Below, piece by piece: positions 26,250-34,102 of a stretch of 64,000 nt of DNA. The notes under the pieces were generated by a model. That model saw only the letters and a program-made list of their open reading frames with translations, made no database searches and had not been told where the DNA came from. A program made the translations under genes and the position numbers. Source of the stretch: Chloroflexota bacterium (lineage in GTDB: Bacteria; Chloroflexota; Dehalococcoidia; Bin125); NCBI GenBank assembly GCA_028874365.1, contig JAPPJZ010000074.1:17810-81809 (forward strand). The letters are read 5' to 3'. Each line of letters begins with the position of its first letter. Within the stretch, counting starts at the first letter, position 1.

Positions 26250-26960
26250 TTGAGCAGGGCGAGCGAGCGAACAGGCGGATGGGGTGCCCCAGCGGGTTTG
26301 CTCGCGGTGCTGGCGATCGCGCTGCTGGCGTTGCCCGGGATGGGCGCCCGCTACTGGCTGCATGGCGAGCTCGACGCATTGCATTGCCTGTTCAGCCTGT
26401 TCTTCTCGATCAATCTCGTGATCTGTTGGTGGGAGATGTGCCTGTATCTCCGAAGGGACTACATCGAGACGCGCCTGGAGCATTGGCGTCAATGGCAAAG
26501 CGAGAGCGGACGCACCCCGGCGGTGGAATTTCTGACCGCCCGGGTGCCATTGAACCGAATCCACTCGCCGACCGTCTGGGCGGATGTCTGGGCGACATAT
26601 TCGATGTTCGATTCGGCATATGCGGATCGCAACACGTACGGGTTCAACATCGATATCGCCAATGGATTCACGACGCCGTGGACCACGCTGATTCTGTACG
26701 CGGCTTACACCGGCGGCGTTTTGCCGGCGATTGCCGCGGGCATTCTCGGGGCGATGCTGTTCTGGCAGTGGGTCTACGCATCGTCGCTCTACCTCGTCAG
26801 TTTTTTCGTGGGACAGAAGCGCAGCCGTCTCACGACTCGCCAGTTCTATGCGTACATCGTCGGGCCGAACGCGATTTGGATAATGATCCCGATGGTGGGT
26901 CTGTACCTCTCCATCCGCCTGATCGTGGACGGCGACTACCGAGTGCTGGGCATCAGCTAG
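26250..26960 (+). CDS. Polytopic membrane protein resembling EBP/EXPERA sterol delta8-delta7 isomerase
   Basis: About 236 residues with four to five membrane helices and length similar to emopamil-binding protein (EBP, 230). The last helix region FYAYIVGPNAIWIMIPM lines up with the EBP segment containing its substrate-site Asn and Trp (N-A-x-W-x-x-x-P), and a central W-x-x-Y-x-x-x-DS-x-Y segment also resembles EBP. The catalytic-region His and Glu of EBP helix 2 are not clearly kept (INLVICWWE). The gene is divergent from the sterol operon. TTG at 26250 is preferred because GAGGGAAG lies nine bases before it; GTG at 26226 is the alternative. An isomerase role is a hypothesis. Confidence 0.45.
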   Translation: MSRASERTGGWGAPAGLLAVLAIALLALPGMGARYWLHGELDALHCLFSLFFSINLVICWWEMCLYLRRDYIETRLEHWRQWQSESGRTPAVEFLTARVPLNRIHSPTVWADVWATYSMFDSAYADRNTYGFNIDIANGFTTPWTTLILYAAYTGGVLPAIAAGILGAMLFWQWVYASSLYLVSFFVGQKRSRLTTRQFYAYIVGPNAIWIMIPMVGLYLSIRLIVDGDYRVLGIS

Positions 26961-27031
26961 CGCCCGATGCATGACGGCCGGTGACGTCGAGCTATGCTCC
27001 GCCGTGATCGAATGTGCGAGGGGACAACGGC

Positions 27032-28078
27032 ATGAGCCGGATCGCCGACGTGCGGACCACCATTCTCGACTCGACGCCTCTCACGCAGGTGTTTGTCACA
27101 GTGACGGACGGCGACGGACGCACGGGGCTCGGCGAGACTTGGTGGGGCATCCCCGACCCGGAGCGACCGGGCGCAGGCGGGCGCCCGATCGCGGGCGTGG
27201 TCAACGAGTTGTTGGCGCCGAGGGTCCTCGGTCGCGAAGCCGGCGAGATCGGACGACTGTGGTTCGAGTTGTGGGACTACGGATATCGCTATGCCGACCA
27301 GGGCATCTTCCCGATGGCCCTGTCCGGCCTCGACATCGCGCTGTGGGACCTGCTGGGCAAGAGGTTGGATGCGTCCGTGTTGCAACTGCTCGGCGGTTCC
27401 CGGCATGACGCCGTGCCCGCCTACGCGAGTCTGCCGCCGCTGCGCGATCCTGAACTGGTCGTGAGCGAGACCCAGCGCGCCATCGACGCGGGTATCGGCG
27501 CGGTGAAGCTGCACGAGCTCACGATCGACCACGTTGAGCGCCTGCGCCGGCGTTTCGGCGAGGGGCTGGCGATCATGGTCGACGTCAACGGTCATTTCGA
27601 CCCGCTCGAGGCGACCGCGTTCGGTCGCAGGCTCGCCGATCTCGGGGCGACCTGGTTTGAGGAACCGGTCCGGCCCATGCGCGATCACCGAGCGATGGAC
27701 CGGGTGCGCCGGGAGTCAGGCGTCGACATCGCCGCGGGTGAAAATGAGTACACGCTGGAGGATTTCGAGCGGTTGCTGCGCTCTCAGGCGATCACCTACC
27801 TCCAGCCCGAGGTGACGAAGATCGGTGGCATCACCGCCGCCCAGCGTGTGGCAACGCTCGCTGAACTTCACAACGTGGCGCTCAGCCCACACAACTTCCG
27901 TCCGGGTCCGTCCCTCTACGCCTCCCTCGCTTATGGGTTTGCGTGCTCGGCAACCCGGTGGTTCGAGATCCCCTGGGTTCCGGAAGACCGCCGCTTCGCC
28001 TCCGACATGCCGTTGCCCGAGATCGAGGATGGGCACGTACTTGCACCGAAGGGCTCCGGCCTCGCTATACCGCTGTAG
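27032..28078 (+). CDS. Mandelate racemase/muconate lactonizing enzyme (enolase superfamily)
   Basis: A 348-residue member of the mandelate-racemase-like enolase superfamily, which abstracts a proton alpha to a carboxylate. An N-terminal capping domain is followed by a TIM barrel with three metal ligands in order: Asp in VDVNG, Glu in FEEP, Glu in AGENEY. A catalytic His candidate lies in LSPHNF. The usual KxK on strand 2 reads KLHE, so the second Lys is His, which may change the substrate or reaction. ATG at 27032 has GAGGGG upstream. Most likely an acid-sugar dehydratase; the substrate is unknown and a link to sterols is not evident. Confidence 0.82.
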   Translation: MSRIADVRTTILDSTPLTQVFVTVTDGDGRTGLGETWWGIPDPERPGAGGRPIAGVVNELLAPRVLGREAGEIGRLWFELWDYGYRYADQGIFPMALSGLDIALWDLLGKRLDASVLQLLGGSRHDAVPAYASLPPLRDPELVVSETQRAIDAGIGAVKLHELTIDHVERLRRRFGEGLAIMVDVNGHFDPLEATAFGRRLADLGATWFEEPVRPMRDHRAMDRVRRESGVDIAAGENEYTLEDFERLLRSQAITYLQPEVTKIGGITAAQRVATLAELHNVALSPHNFRPGPSLYASLAYGFACSATRWFEIPWVPEDRRFASDMPLPEIEDGHVLAPKGSGLAIPL

Positions 28079-28142
28079 TGGCGAGTGGCTCGCATCGAAC
28101 GTCACCCGAACTACGCGCCGGGCTCCATCAGCTCAAGCTTCG

Positions 28143-29246
28143 TCAGAATCCGGATGCGAGGCTGCGCCGCGCTCGGTCGATCAGGAACAGGAAGACCGGT
28201 GTGCCGATCACGGCGGTCAGCACGCCCAGCGGCATCTCCGCCGGAGCGACGATCGTTCTCGCACCCAGGTCGGCGCCCAAGACGAGGATGGCGCCCGCCA
28301 ATGCGCTCGCCGGCATCAGCCGGCGATGATCGGGTCCAACCGCAAGGCGCACCATATGCGGCGCGATCAGACCAATGAACCCGACCACTCCCGCCACTGC
28401 CACGCCGGCACCCGTCGCCAATGCCGCTGCCGATACGATCGTGAGCTGCGTGCGCTGAACCGGGACCCCTAGATGTCTTGCCTCCGCATCTCCGAGCGTC
28501 AGCAGGTTGAGCGCTCCCGACTGGCGCACCAGCACGACGATCGCGAACAGGATCAGGGGTCCGGCTGAGTAGGCAAACTCCCAGAGCGACCCGGCCAGGC
28601 TGCCCAGCATCCAGAACACGATGTCACGCAATTGTTCGTCGTCCGAGAATGACAGAATCAGGCTGATGCCGGCGCCGAGCAGCGCGTTGACTGCGATCCC
28701 GACGAGCAACATCGTGGCCATCTGCGCGCGTCCGCTGCGCCGGGCAAAGCCATAGATCAGAAACGTCAGAACGAGGCCGCCCAAGAACGCCGCGACCGGC
28801 TGCACGAACAGTCCCCAGCTCACCGTGCCCAGCACTACCGCGACTGCGACCGCGAACGCCGCCCCGCTCGAGACGCCGATTAGCCCCGGGTCGGCGAGCG
28901 GATTGCGGAACAACCCTTGCAACGCTGCTCCGGAGACTCCCAGCCCCGCCCCAACCGCCGCCGCCATGAGCATCCGTGGCACCCGGATGACCCAGACGAC
29001 CGCTTCCTCGCGCGCCGTGTAGTCGATGCCGACATTGATCCCGATCTTGCCCAGGATGATGGCGATGATCCGTCCGACCTCGACATCGAACGCGCCCAGC
29101 CCCAGATTGGCCAGCACAAGCAGGATCAAGCCTGCGGAGAGGGCGCCCCAGATCAGCGGCTCCACCAGGCGCGGAAGCGTCGACTCGACGCCGCCGGCCA
29201 GTTCCGGACGTCGCTCGCGCAGCTGGGCCAGCGGGCGGTTGACCAT
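28143..29246 (-). CDS. FecCD-family ABC transporter permease (haem/siderophore/cobalamin import)
   Basis: A 367-residue permease with about ten membrane helices and the FecCD/BtuC signatures: RVPRMLMAAAVGAGLGVSGAALQ, FRNPLADPGLIG, GxxGFIGLIAPHMVR and a PAEMPLGVLTAVIGTPVFLFLI end. It is the type II importer partner expected for the HmuT-like lipoprotein at 1777-3024, 25 kb away; neither gene has the ATPase next to it. Here it lies between an enolase-superfamily gene (convergent) and a FAD oxidoreductase gene (same strand, upstream). Haem is the favoured cargo given two P450 genes in the window, but iron-siderophore or B12 are equally permitted by sequence. Confidence 0.88.
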   Translation of the reverse strand: MVNRPLAQLRERRPELAGGVESTLPRLVEPLIWGALSAGLILLVLANLGLGAFDVEVGRIIAIILGKIGINVGIDYTAREEAVVWVIRVPRMLMAAAVGAGLGVSGAALQGLFRNPLADPGLIGVSSGAAFAVAVAVVLGTVSWGLFVQPVAAFLGGLVLTFLIYGFARRSGRAQMATMLLVGIAVNALLGAGISLILSFSDDEQLRDIVFWMLGSLAGSLWEFAYSAGPLILFAIVVLVRQSGALNLLTLGDAEARHLGVPVQRTQLTIVSAAALATGAGVAVAGVVGFIGLIAPHMVRLAVGPDHRRLMPASALAGAILVLGADLGARTIVAPAEMPLGVLTAVIGTPVFLFLIDRARRSLASGF

Positions 29247-29328
29247 CGCTATTCGTTCCGGATTGCGGTCTGCTCAGACTGGCACGTCGCTGGATGCTCC
29301 GTCACGATATCGGCTTATCGCTTCCGGC

Positions 29329-30687
29329 CTATGCCTCGCGGAAATTGCGACCGTGGAGGATGCTGCCGTAGTGATTGAACCAGCGCTTTGCCTCGGGGTC
29401 GTCGAAGGGGTAATCCGCGCCGAGCTGCCTCGCAACGCTCAGCCCGGTCACGAAGCAGGTCTCCTGGCTGTTGATCAGCGTGTGCGCTCCACAGTGCCAT
29501 GTGCCCCGCCTGCCCTGGATGAAGCGGAAGAGGTTGACCAGGAGCACCACGTGTTTCACATCATGCACGACGTGTTGAAACCAGCCTCGGTGAATGACCT
29601 TCTGTTCCTCGATCGCGCTGATCGGGTTGTAGGTCACCAGGCATGGCCGTTCGGAGCCGTTCGCCCAGGGCTGCTGGTTGTGCATGATGTAGGTGATCTC
29701 ATAGTTGTCGGGCCGTGCGCCGTACTGCTCGATGTGATTGCTGCGGGTCTCCAGAGGCTTCACGTCGTTGTCCGGCAGGACAGACGCGTCCCAGTGCACG
29801 ATCGCGTGGTTGTGTAACTCGCTCTCGTAGCGAACTGACGACAACAGATAGCGCTCCAAGTAGCTCGGCCGGTCCAGCATCATCAGGGTCTGATTCGCGT
29901 TGCAGGCGAAGATCACGTCGTCGTAGGTCTCCTGGACTCCTGCCTCGTCCTCGATCACCACGCCGGCCTTGCGCCGGTACACCTTGCGCACGGCGCGATT
30001 CAGATCAATGCGGTCCGCGAAATCGGCGGACAGGCAGTCGTAGATTCGTCGCGTGCCCTGGTCCCAGGTCTGCATCGGCGTAGCCGACTCGATGTTGAAG
30101 AACTCGAGGTAGCGCGAGAACAAGGCAGCCGGCATGTCGAACACGTTCGTCGCCATCAGAAAGTTCACGAACATCGGCTTCAGGATCTTGTACCTGAAGC
30201 CGCCCGAGAATCCGCCCAGATTGAGCAGCGTGCCCATGCTGATGTAGTTGAATGGGTTGAGCGCGTTGAGCAGCTTCGAGCGTGACCGTGTCAAGGCGCC
30301 GAAGAGGTGCAAGAGCTGGAGCAGGCGCTGAAACCTCGCAATCTCGTCCTGCAACTCCGCCCGAATCTCGGAATCGAAGTCGTGGGCGTACACGTCGCCG
30401 CGGTAGCGCACGCTGTAGTTGAACTTCGTATCCAGCAGGTCGATTTGGAAGCGTCTCAACAGCAGTTGGATGTGGTGATAGACCGACGGGATGCAGGCAG
30501 TGACAGAGATGTCGAACGGTATCAGGCTGCCGTCTGCCTGCGGCATGTCGACGGTCACCGCATTGCCACCGAGCCGATCGTTGGCTTCGAACACGCGGAT
30601 TTCAAACCGGTCGGGGTGCTGATGCAGCGCCCAGGCAGCGCCGAGGCCCGCGACCCCGCCGCCGACGATTGCTACGCGGCGCGGCAT
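29329..30687 (-). CDS. FAD-dependent amine-oxidase-like oxidoreductase (COG2907 type)
   Basis: A 452-residue flavoprotein with an N-terminal dinucleotide fold (VAIVGGGVAGLGAAWAL) and FEANDRLGGN after strand 2. A PFDISVTACIPSVYHHIQ segment and a later CNANQTLMML flavin-side segment resemble the COG2907 predicted NAD/FAD-binding family, related to phytoene desaturase and amine oxidase. It starts two bases after the Rieske oxygenase gene, so the two are one transcript. Desaturation or oxidation of a lipid or terpenoid would fit both family and context. The start is ATG 30687; the long track ORF upstream is the Rieske gene in a shadow frame. Confidence 0.78.
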   Translation of the reverse strand: MPRRVAIVGGGVAGLGAAWALHQHPDRFEIRVFEANDRLGGNAVTVDMPQADGSLIPFDISVTACIPSVYHHIQLLLRRFQIDLLDTKFNYSVRYRGDVYAHDFDSEIRAELQDEIARFQRLLQLLHLFGALTRSRSKLLNALNPFNYISMGTLLNLGGFSGGFRYKILKPMFVNFLMATNVFDMPAALFSRYLEFFNIESATPMQTWDQGTRRIYDCLSADFADRIDLNRAVRKVYRRKAGVVIEDEAGVQETYDDVIFACNANQTLMMLDRPSYLERYLLSSVRYESELHNHAIVHWDASVLPDNDVKPLETRSNHIEQYGARPDNYEITYIMHNQQPWANGSERPCLVTYNPISAIEEQKVIHRGWFQHVVHDVKHVVLLVNLFRFIQGRRGTWHCGAHTLINSQETCFVTGLSVARQLGADYPFDDPEAKRWFNHYGSILHGRNFREA

Positions 30688-30689
30688 GT

Positions 30690-31775
30690 CTAGGGTCCTG
30701 CCAGACGTGCCGCGGTCCGCTGTTCCGTCGGCAACTGCAGCACGTCCTCCTGAGCGGAATAGAACTGCCGGCAATAGCCGCGATAGGTCATGATTTCGCC
30801 GTCGGAGCGGCAGAGGCGGGGCCTCGGCTGATACCGCTTGCGGCTCCAGATCACAACGTCCTGCTGCACGTCTACCTTCTGAAACGCTCCGAAGATCCTG
30901 TTCATTAGCGGCGCGCGCAGTCGGGTGGGCAGGAATCTCAAGCCGATGATCGGTCGTTGCGGATGTCGCATCTCGCCGATCTGCCCGGCGAGCGTCAGGT
31001 CGAGCAGTCTGCCGTCGACCGGCGTCGCAAGCACCCACAGGCGGAAATCCATGCCAATCGAGTGTTCTCGACCTTCAACGAACGAGTAACCCAAACCGAA
31101 CGCGCCAGCCCGGGCGCTGGCATTCAACGTGACGCTGCCCAACCCAGCGATTGACTGCGTTCTGCTGAAGTCGAACTGACTCTCCAGGCGCGGCCCGTCG
31201 ACCAAGACTGGGTAGTCGCCGTTGACGTTGTCGTAGCCGTGGACGTAGCGCAGGTGTGCAATGTCGACGGCGTTTTCGGTGGTCTCCTGAGGGTGGCCAG
31301 GGAACCGCATGGTGCGGAAACCGATGCTGCTCCACCCGGTCTGATCAGGTACCTCAGCCGGCAGCTGCCATTGCGGTTCTCTTCCGGCAATGCCCCACCA
31401 GGCAAAGATCATTCCGCAGATTTCCCGGGTCGGAAACGTCCTCAGTCTTGCCGAGCGCGGCGGTGCCGCGAATGGTGTAGCCACGCACTGGCCAGCCACG
31501 TCGAACTCATAGCCGTGGAACGGACAGACCAGCCGGCCGTCGCACACGCGACCGCCGGTATCGGGTCCCAGGTACGAGCCGAGGTGCGGACAGTAGGCCT
31601 CGGCGACACAGACGGCGCCAGCCTCGTCGCACCAGACGACGACATCCTCGCCCATCCACGTCTTCTCGATAATGTCGGCGTCGCGCACCTCCTGGATGGT
31701 CGCCACGAAGTACCAACCCTCGGGGAACGGGGAGGGCAACAGAGAGCTTCCGCCATCAACCATTCGCTGCGCCAC
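30690..31775 (-). CDS. Rieske oxygenase resembling DAF36/Neverland and KshA steroid oxygenases
   Basis: A 361-residue Rieske oxygenase, distinct from the one in the sterol operon. Its cluster motif is CPHLG (Cys62, His64) and CPFHGYEF (Cys84, His87). The mononuclear iron site is ENAVDIAHLRYVHG. The CPFHGYEFD with a GxCxxxPF segment and PQETTENAVD are as in cholesterol 7-desaturases (DAF36/Neverland) and 3-ketosteroid 9-hydroxylase KshA. It forms an operon with the FAD oxidoreductase and is divergent from the GPP34-P450 gene. Sterol ring modification, for example a 7-desaturation, is inferred and not shown. Confidence 0.72.
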   Translation of the reverse strand: MAQRMVDGGSSLLPSPFPEGWYFVATIQEVRDADIIEKTWMGEDVVVWCDEAGAVCVAEAYCPHLGSYLGPDTGGRVCDGRLVCPFHGYEFDVAGQCVATPFAAPPRSARLRTFPTREICGMIFAWWGIAGREPQWQLPAEVPDQTGWSSIGFRTMRFPGHPQETTENAVDIAHLRYVHGYDNVNGDYPVLVDGPRLESQFDFSRTQSIAGLGSVTLNASARAGAFGLGYSFVEGREHSIGMDFRLWVLATPVDGRLLDLTLAGQIGEMRHPQRPIIGLRFLPTRLRAPLMNRIFGAFQKVDVQQDVVIWSRKRYQPRPRLCRSDGEIMTYRGYCRQFYSAQEDVLQLPTEQRTAARLAGP

Positions 31776-32005
31776 AGTCGGCTCCTGTTGCGGTCAACAT
31801 AGGCGGCTACAGTTGACCACACAGTTGGTACCGACACTCTATGGCAGGCGAGCGTATCGTCCGGAACTCGTAATGCGTCAACTCATCGACGTTTCCGCCC
31901 CGGTGACAGGAATTTCTCCTTCAGGCAGTCGATCTAGACTGGATCAATCGGGTATGCGTTGCTCTCGGCCTCAGCAGCTGTGACCAACCGCAAGGAGCAA
32001 GACTC

Positions 32006-34084
32006 ATGACTACTGCTGCTCCAGCACTGTCGGCACCCCAGCTCAGCATGCCGCAAGAGCTGGTGCTGATGCTGCTCAACGAGGAGAGCGGCTACTTTCG
32101 GCAGGTCCGAGGCTGGAACTTGAACTGTGCCATGGTCGGTGCCGGGCTGGCAGAGCTTTCTCTGATCGGTCGCATCGACACGGATATGGACTCTCTGCAG
32201 CTCCTCGACTCAACGCCGACAGGCCACGCAGCGTTGGACCCTATCCTGGAGGCGATCGTTGCCGAGGATGACCGGCACAACGCTCAGTACTGGGTTGAGT
32301 TCCTCGCTCCCCGGGCCGACACCTTCATCGACGTTGCCCTCGACCGCCTCGCAGAGATGGACATCCTCGAGCATCACGAGGGGGAGTTCTGGACGTTGAG
32401 CCACTCAGCGGGGCAGTCGGACCAGCTCGCCGAGACCGGGGCAATCACCGCTGCCGGATTCGTCAGATCGCGCATCGCGCGCGTCATCTTCGAGGATGAG
32501 ATTCCCGATCCGCGGGACGCGATCCTGATTTCGCTCCTCGACACCTGCGATGTGCTGCGCTTCATCTTCCAGCTCGAACCCAAGGACGAGGAACGTGTCG
32601 AGTTCGTCGCTCATCTCGATCTGCTGGGGCGTTCGATCTCCGACGCCGTATCCCAGAACTTGACCAGCCCGCTCGTTCGACAATCGGCGCTGACCAGGTC
32701 CATTCCGAAGGTCAGTCTGCTGCGCATGCTGTTCAATCCGCATGCCCGGACGGGTAATGTCCCGGCGCTGTTCGCCAGTCTGGCCGAGCAGTACGGGCCG
32801 GTCTTTCAGATAGCCCCGCCGTTCCAGGCGCCGACGATCTTCCTGACGGGCCTGGAGGCCAATCGATGGGCCCAACGGGAAGGCAGGCGATTCCTGACTT
32901 CGACGAAGTACCTGAACGAACTTGAAGAGGAATACGGGGCCCACGGGATCATCCCATCATTGGACAGTTCCGATCACTTTCGCATGCGCAAAGCGATGCA
33001 ACCGGGTTTGTCCCGGGCCCGACTGGAGAGCCAGCTGGAGGAGTTGTATCGGCGCATGCGGTCGCACCTTTTTGAATGGAACGCCGGCGACGCGATGCCG
33101 GCGAAGACCATGTCGCGGCTGATGACCAATGCACAGATCTCGCCCCTCCTGGCGAGCGTTGACTCTCAGGACATCATTGAGGACCTGATCGCGTACAAGG
33201 AGCGAGCGCTGAACACTCGCGTGGCGAAGGTGATGCCCAAGTTCCTGTTGCGGACCCCGGCTATCAAGCAACGCGCCAAGAGCATCGAGGCGATGCTTGA
33301 GCGAGTGCAACGGGCCCATACGCCGGCCCAGCGGGTCGATGCCCCACGGGACGTCGTTGACGACTTGCTCAGTCTGCACGCGAACGATCCGCAGTTGCTG
33401 CCGGAGTCGAGTCTGAAGTTCGCACTCTCTGCTCCGCTGCTGGCCAGCATGTATCTGGGCGACACGATCGGGTTCGCTCTCTACTCGATGGCGTCACAGC
33501 CAGATCTCTACAGGCGGATTCAGGCCGAGGCCGACGCGATCTTCGCCGACGGCGATCCCGACGCCGAGGTCTTCCACGGTCCGGATATCGACGTCACGCG
33601 GCGCTTTGTGTTGGAGTGCCTGCGGATGTACCCGGTCGTTCCCGGCTCGCTGCGCAACGTCATGAACAGCTGCGTCGTCGAAAACTACGAGCTACCGTTG
33701 AGCGCTCGGGTCCTGGTCGTTCAGACCGCCGCACACTACATGAGTGACGTGTTCCCCGACCCGCACAAGTTCGACATCGATCGATATCTTCCCGGACGTG
33801 ACGAGCATCGCACGCTCGGATACGCGCCGTTCGGATTGGGCACGCACACCTGTTTGGGCAACCGATGGGTGGAACTGCAGATGGCCGTCGATTTGCTGAT
33901 GATCGCGTACTACTTCGACGTGGAAGTGCGGCCCGCCAATGCCAAACTGCGCATCAGCCCGTTCCCATCGCTGTCGATCAGCAACAAGGTGAAGTTCCAC
34001 ATCGCCCGGCAGCGGCGCGAGATCCCTGCGGCGGGTGCGCCGAATGGATCGGCGCCCACGCTCGGTTGCCCTGTCCTCCACTAG
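32006..34084 (+). CDS. GPP34 (GOLPH3-like) domain fused to a cytochrome P450
   Basis: A 692-residue protein. Residues about 12-215 are a GPP34/GOLPH3 domain: LSMPQELVLMLLNEESGY, GAGLAELSLIGRID, DSTPTGHAALD, the Tyr-Trp of an NAQYWVEFL helix, and DPRDAILISLLDTCDVL. In eukaryotes this domain binds phosphatidylinositol-4-phosphate on Golgi membranes; bacterial versions are little studied. Residues about 235-670 are a full P450: ExxR as ECLR, haem loop FGLGTHTCLG with ligand Cys616, and a modified oxygen-binding helix (YLGDTIG, lacking the usual AG). Start ATG at 32006, with AAGGAG nine bases upstream. The lipid-binding domain may dock the P450 on membrane; substrate unknown, sterol suspected from context. 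Confidence 0.87.
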   Translation: MTTAAPALSAPQLSMPQELVLMLLNEESGYFRQVRGWNLNCAMVGAGLAELSLIGRIDTDMDSLQLLDSTPTGHAALDPILEAIVAEDDRHNAQYWVEFLAPRADTFIDVALDRLAEMDILEHHEGEFWTLSHSAGQSDQLAETGAITAAGFVRSRIARVIFEDEIPDPRDAILISLLDTCDVLRFIFQLEPKDEERVEFVAHLDLLGRSISDAVSQNLTSPLVRQSALTRSIPKVSLLRMLFNPHARTGNVPALFASLAEQYGPVFQIAPPFQAPTIFLTGLEANRWAQREGRRFLTSTKYLNELEEEYGAHGIIPSLDSSDHFRMRKAMQPGLSRARLESQLEELYRRMRSHLFEWNAGDAMPAKTMSRLMTNAQISPLLASVDSQDIIEDLIAYKERALNTRVAKVMPKFLLRTPAIKQRAKSIEAMLERVQRAHTPAQRVDAPRDVVDDLLSLHANDPQLLPESSLKFALSAPLLASMYLGDTIGFALYSMASQPDLYRRIQAEADAIFADGDPDAEVFHGPDIDVTRRFVLECLRMYPVVPGSLRNVMNSCVVENYELPLSARVLVVQTAAHYMSDVFPDPHKFDIDRYLPGRDEHRTLGYAPFGLGTHTCLGNRWVELQMAVDLLMIAYYFDVEVRPANAKLRISPFPSLSISNKVKFHIARQRREIPAAGAPNGSAPTLGCPVLH

Positions 34085-34102
34085 GCAGATACCTACCGGC
34101 GC

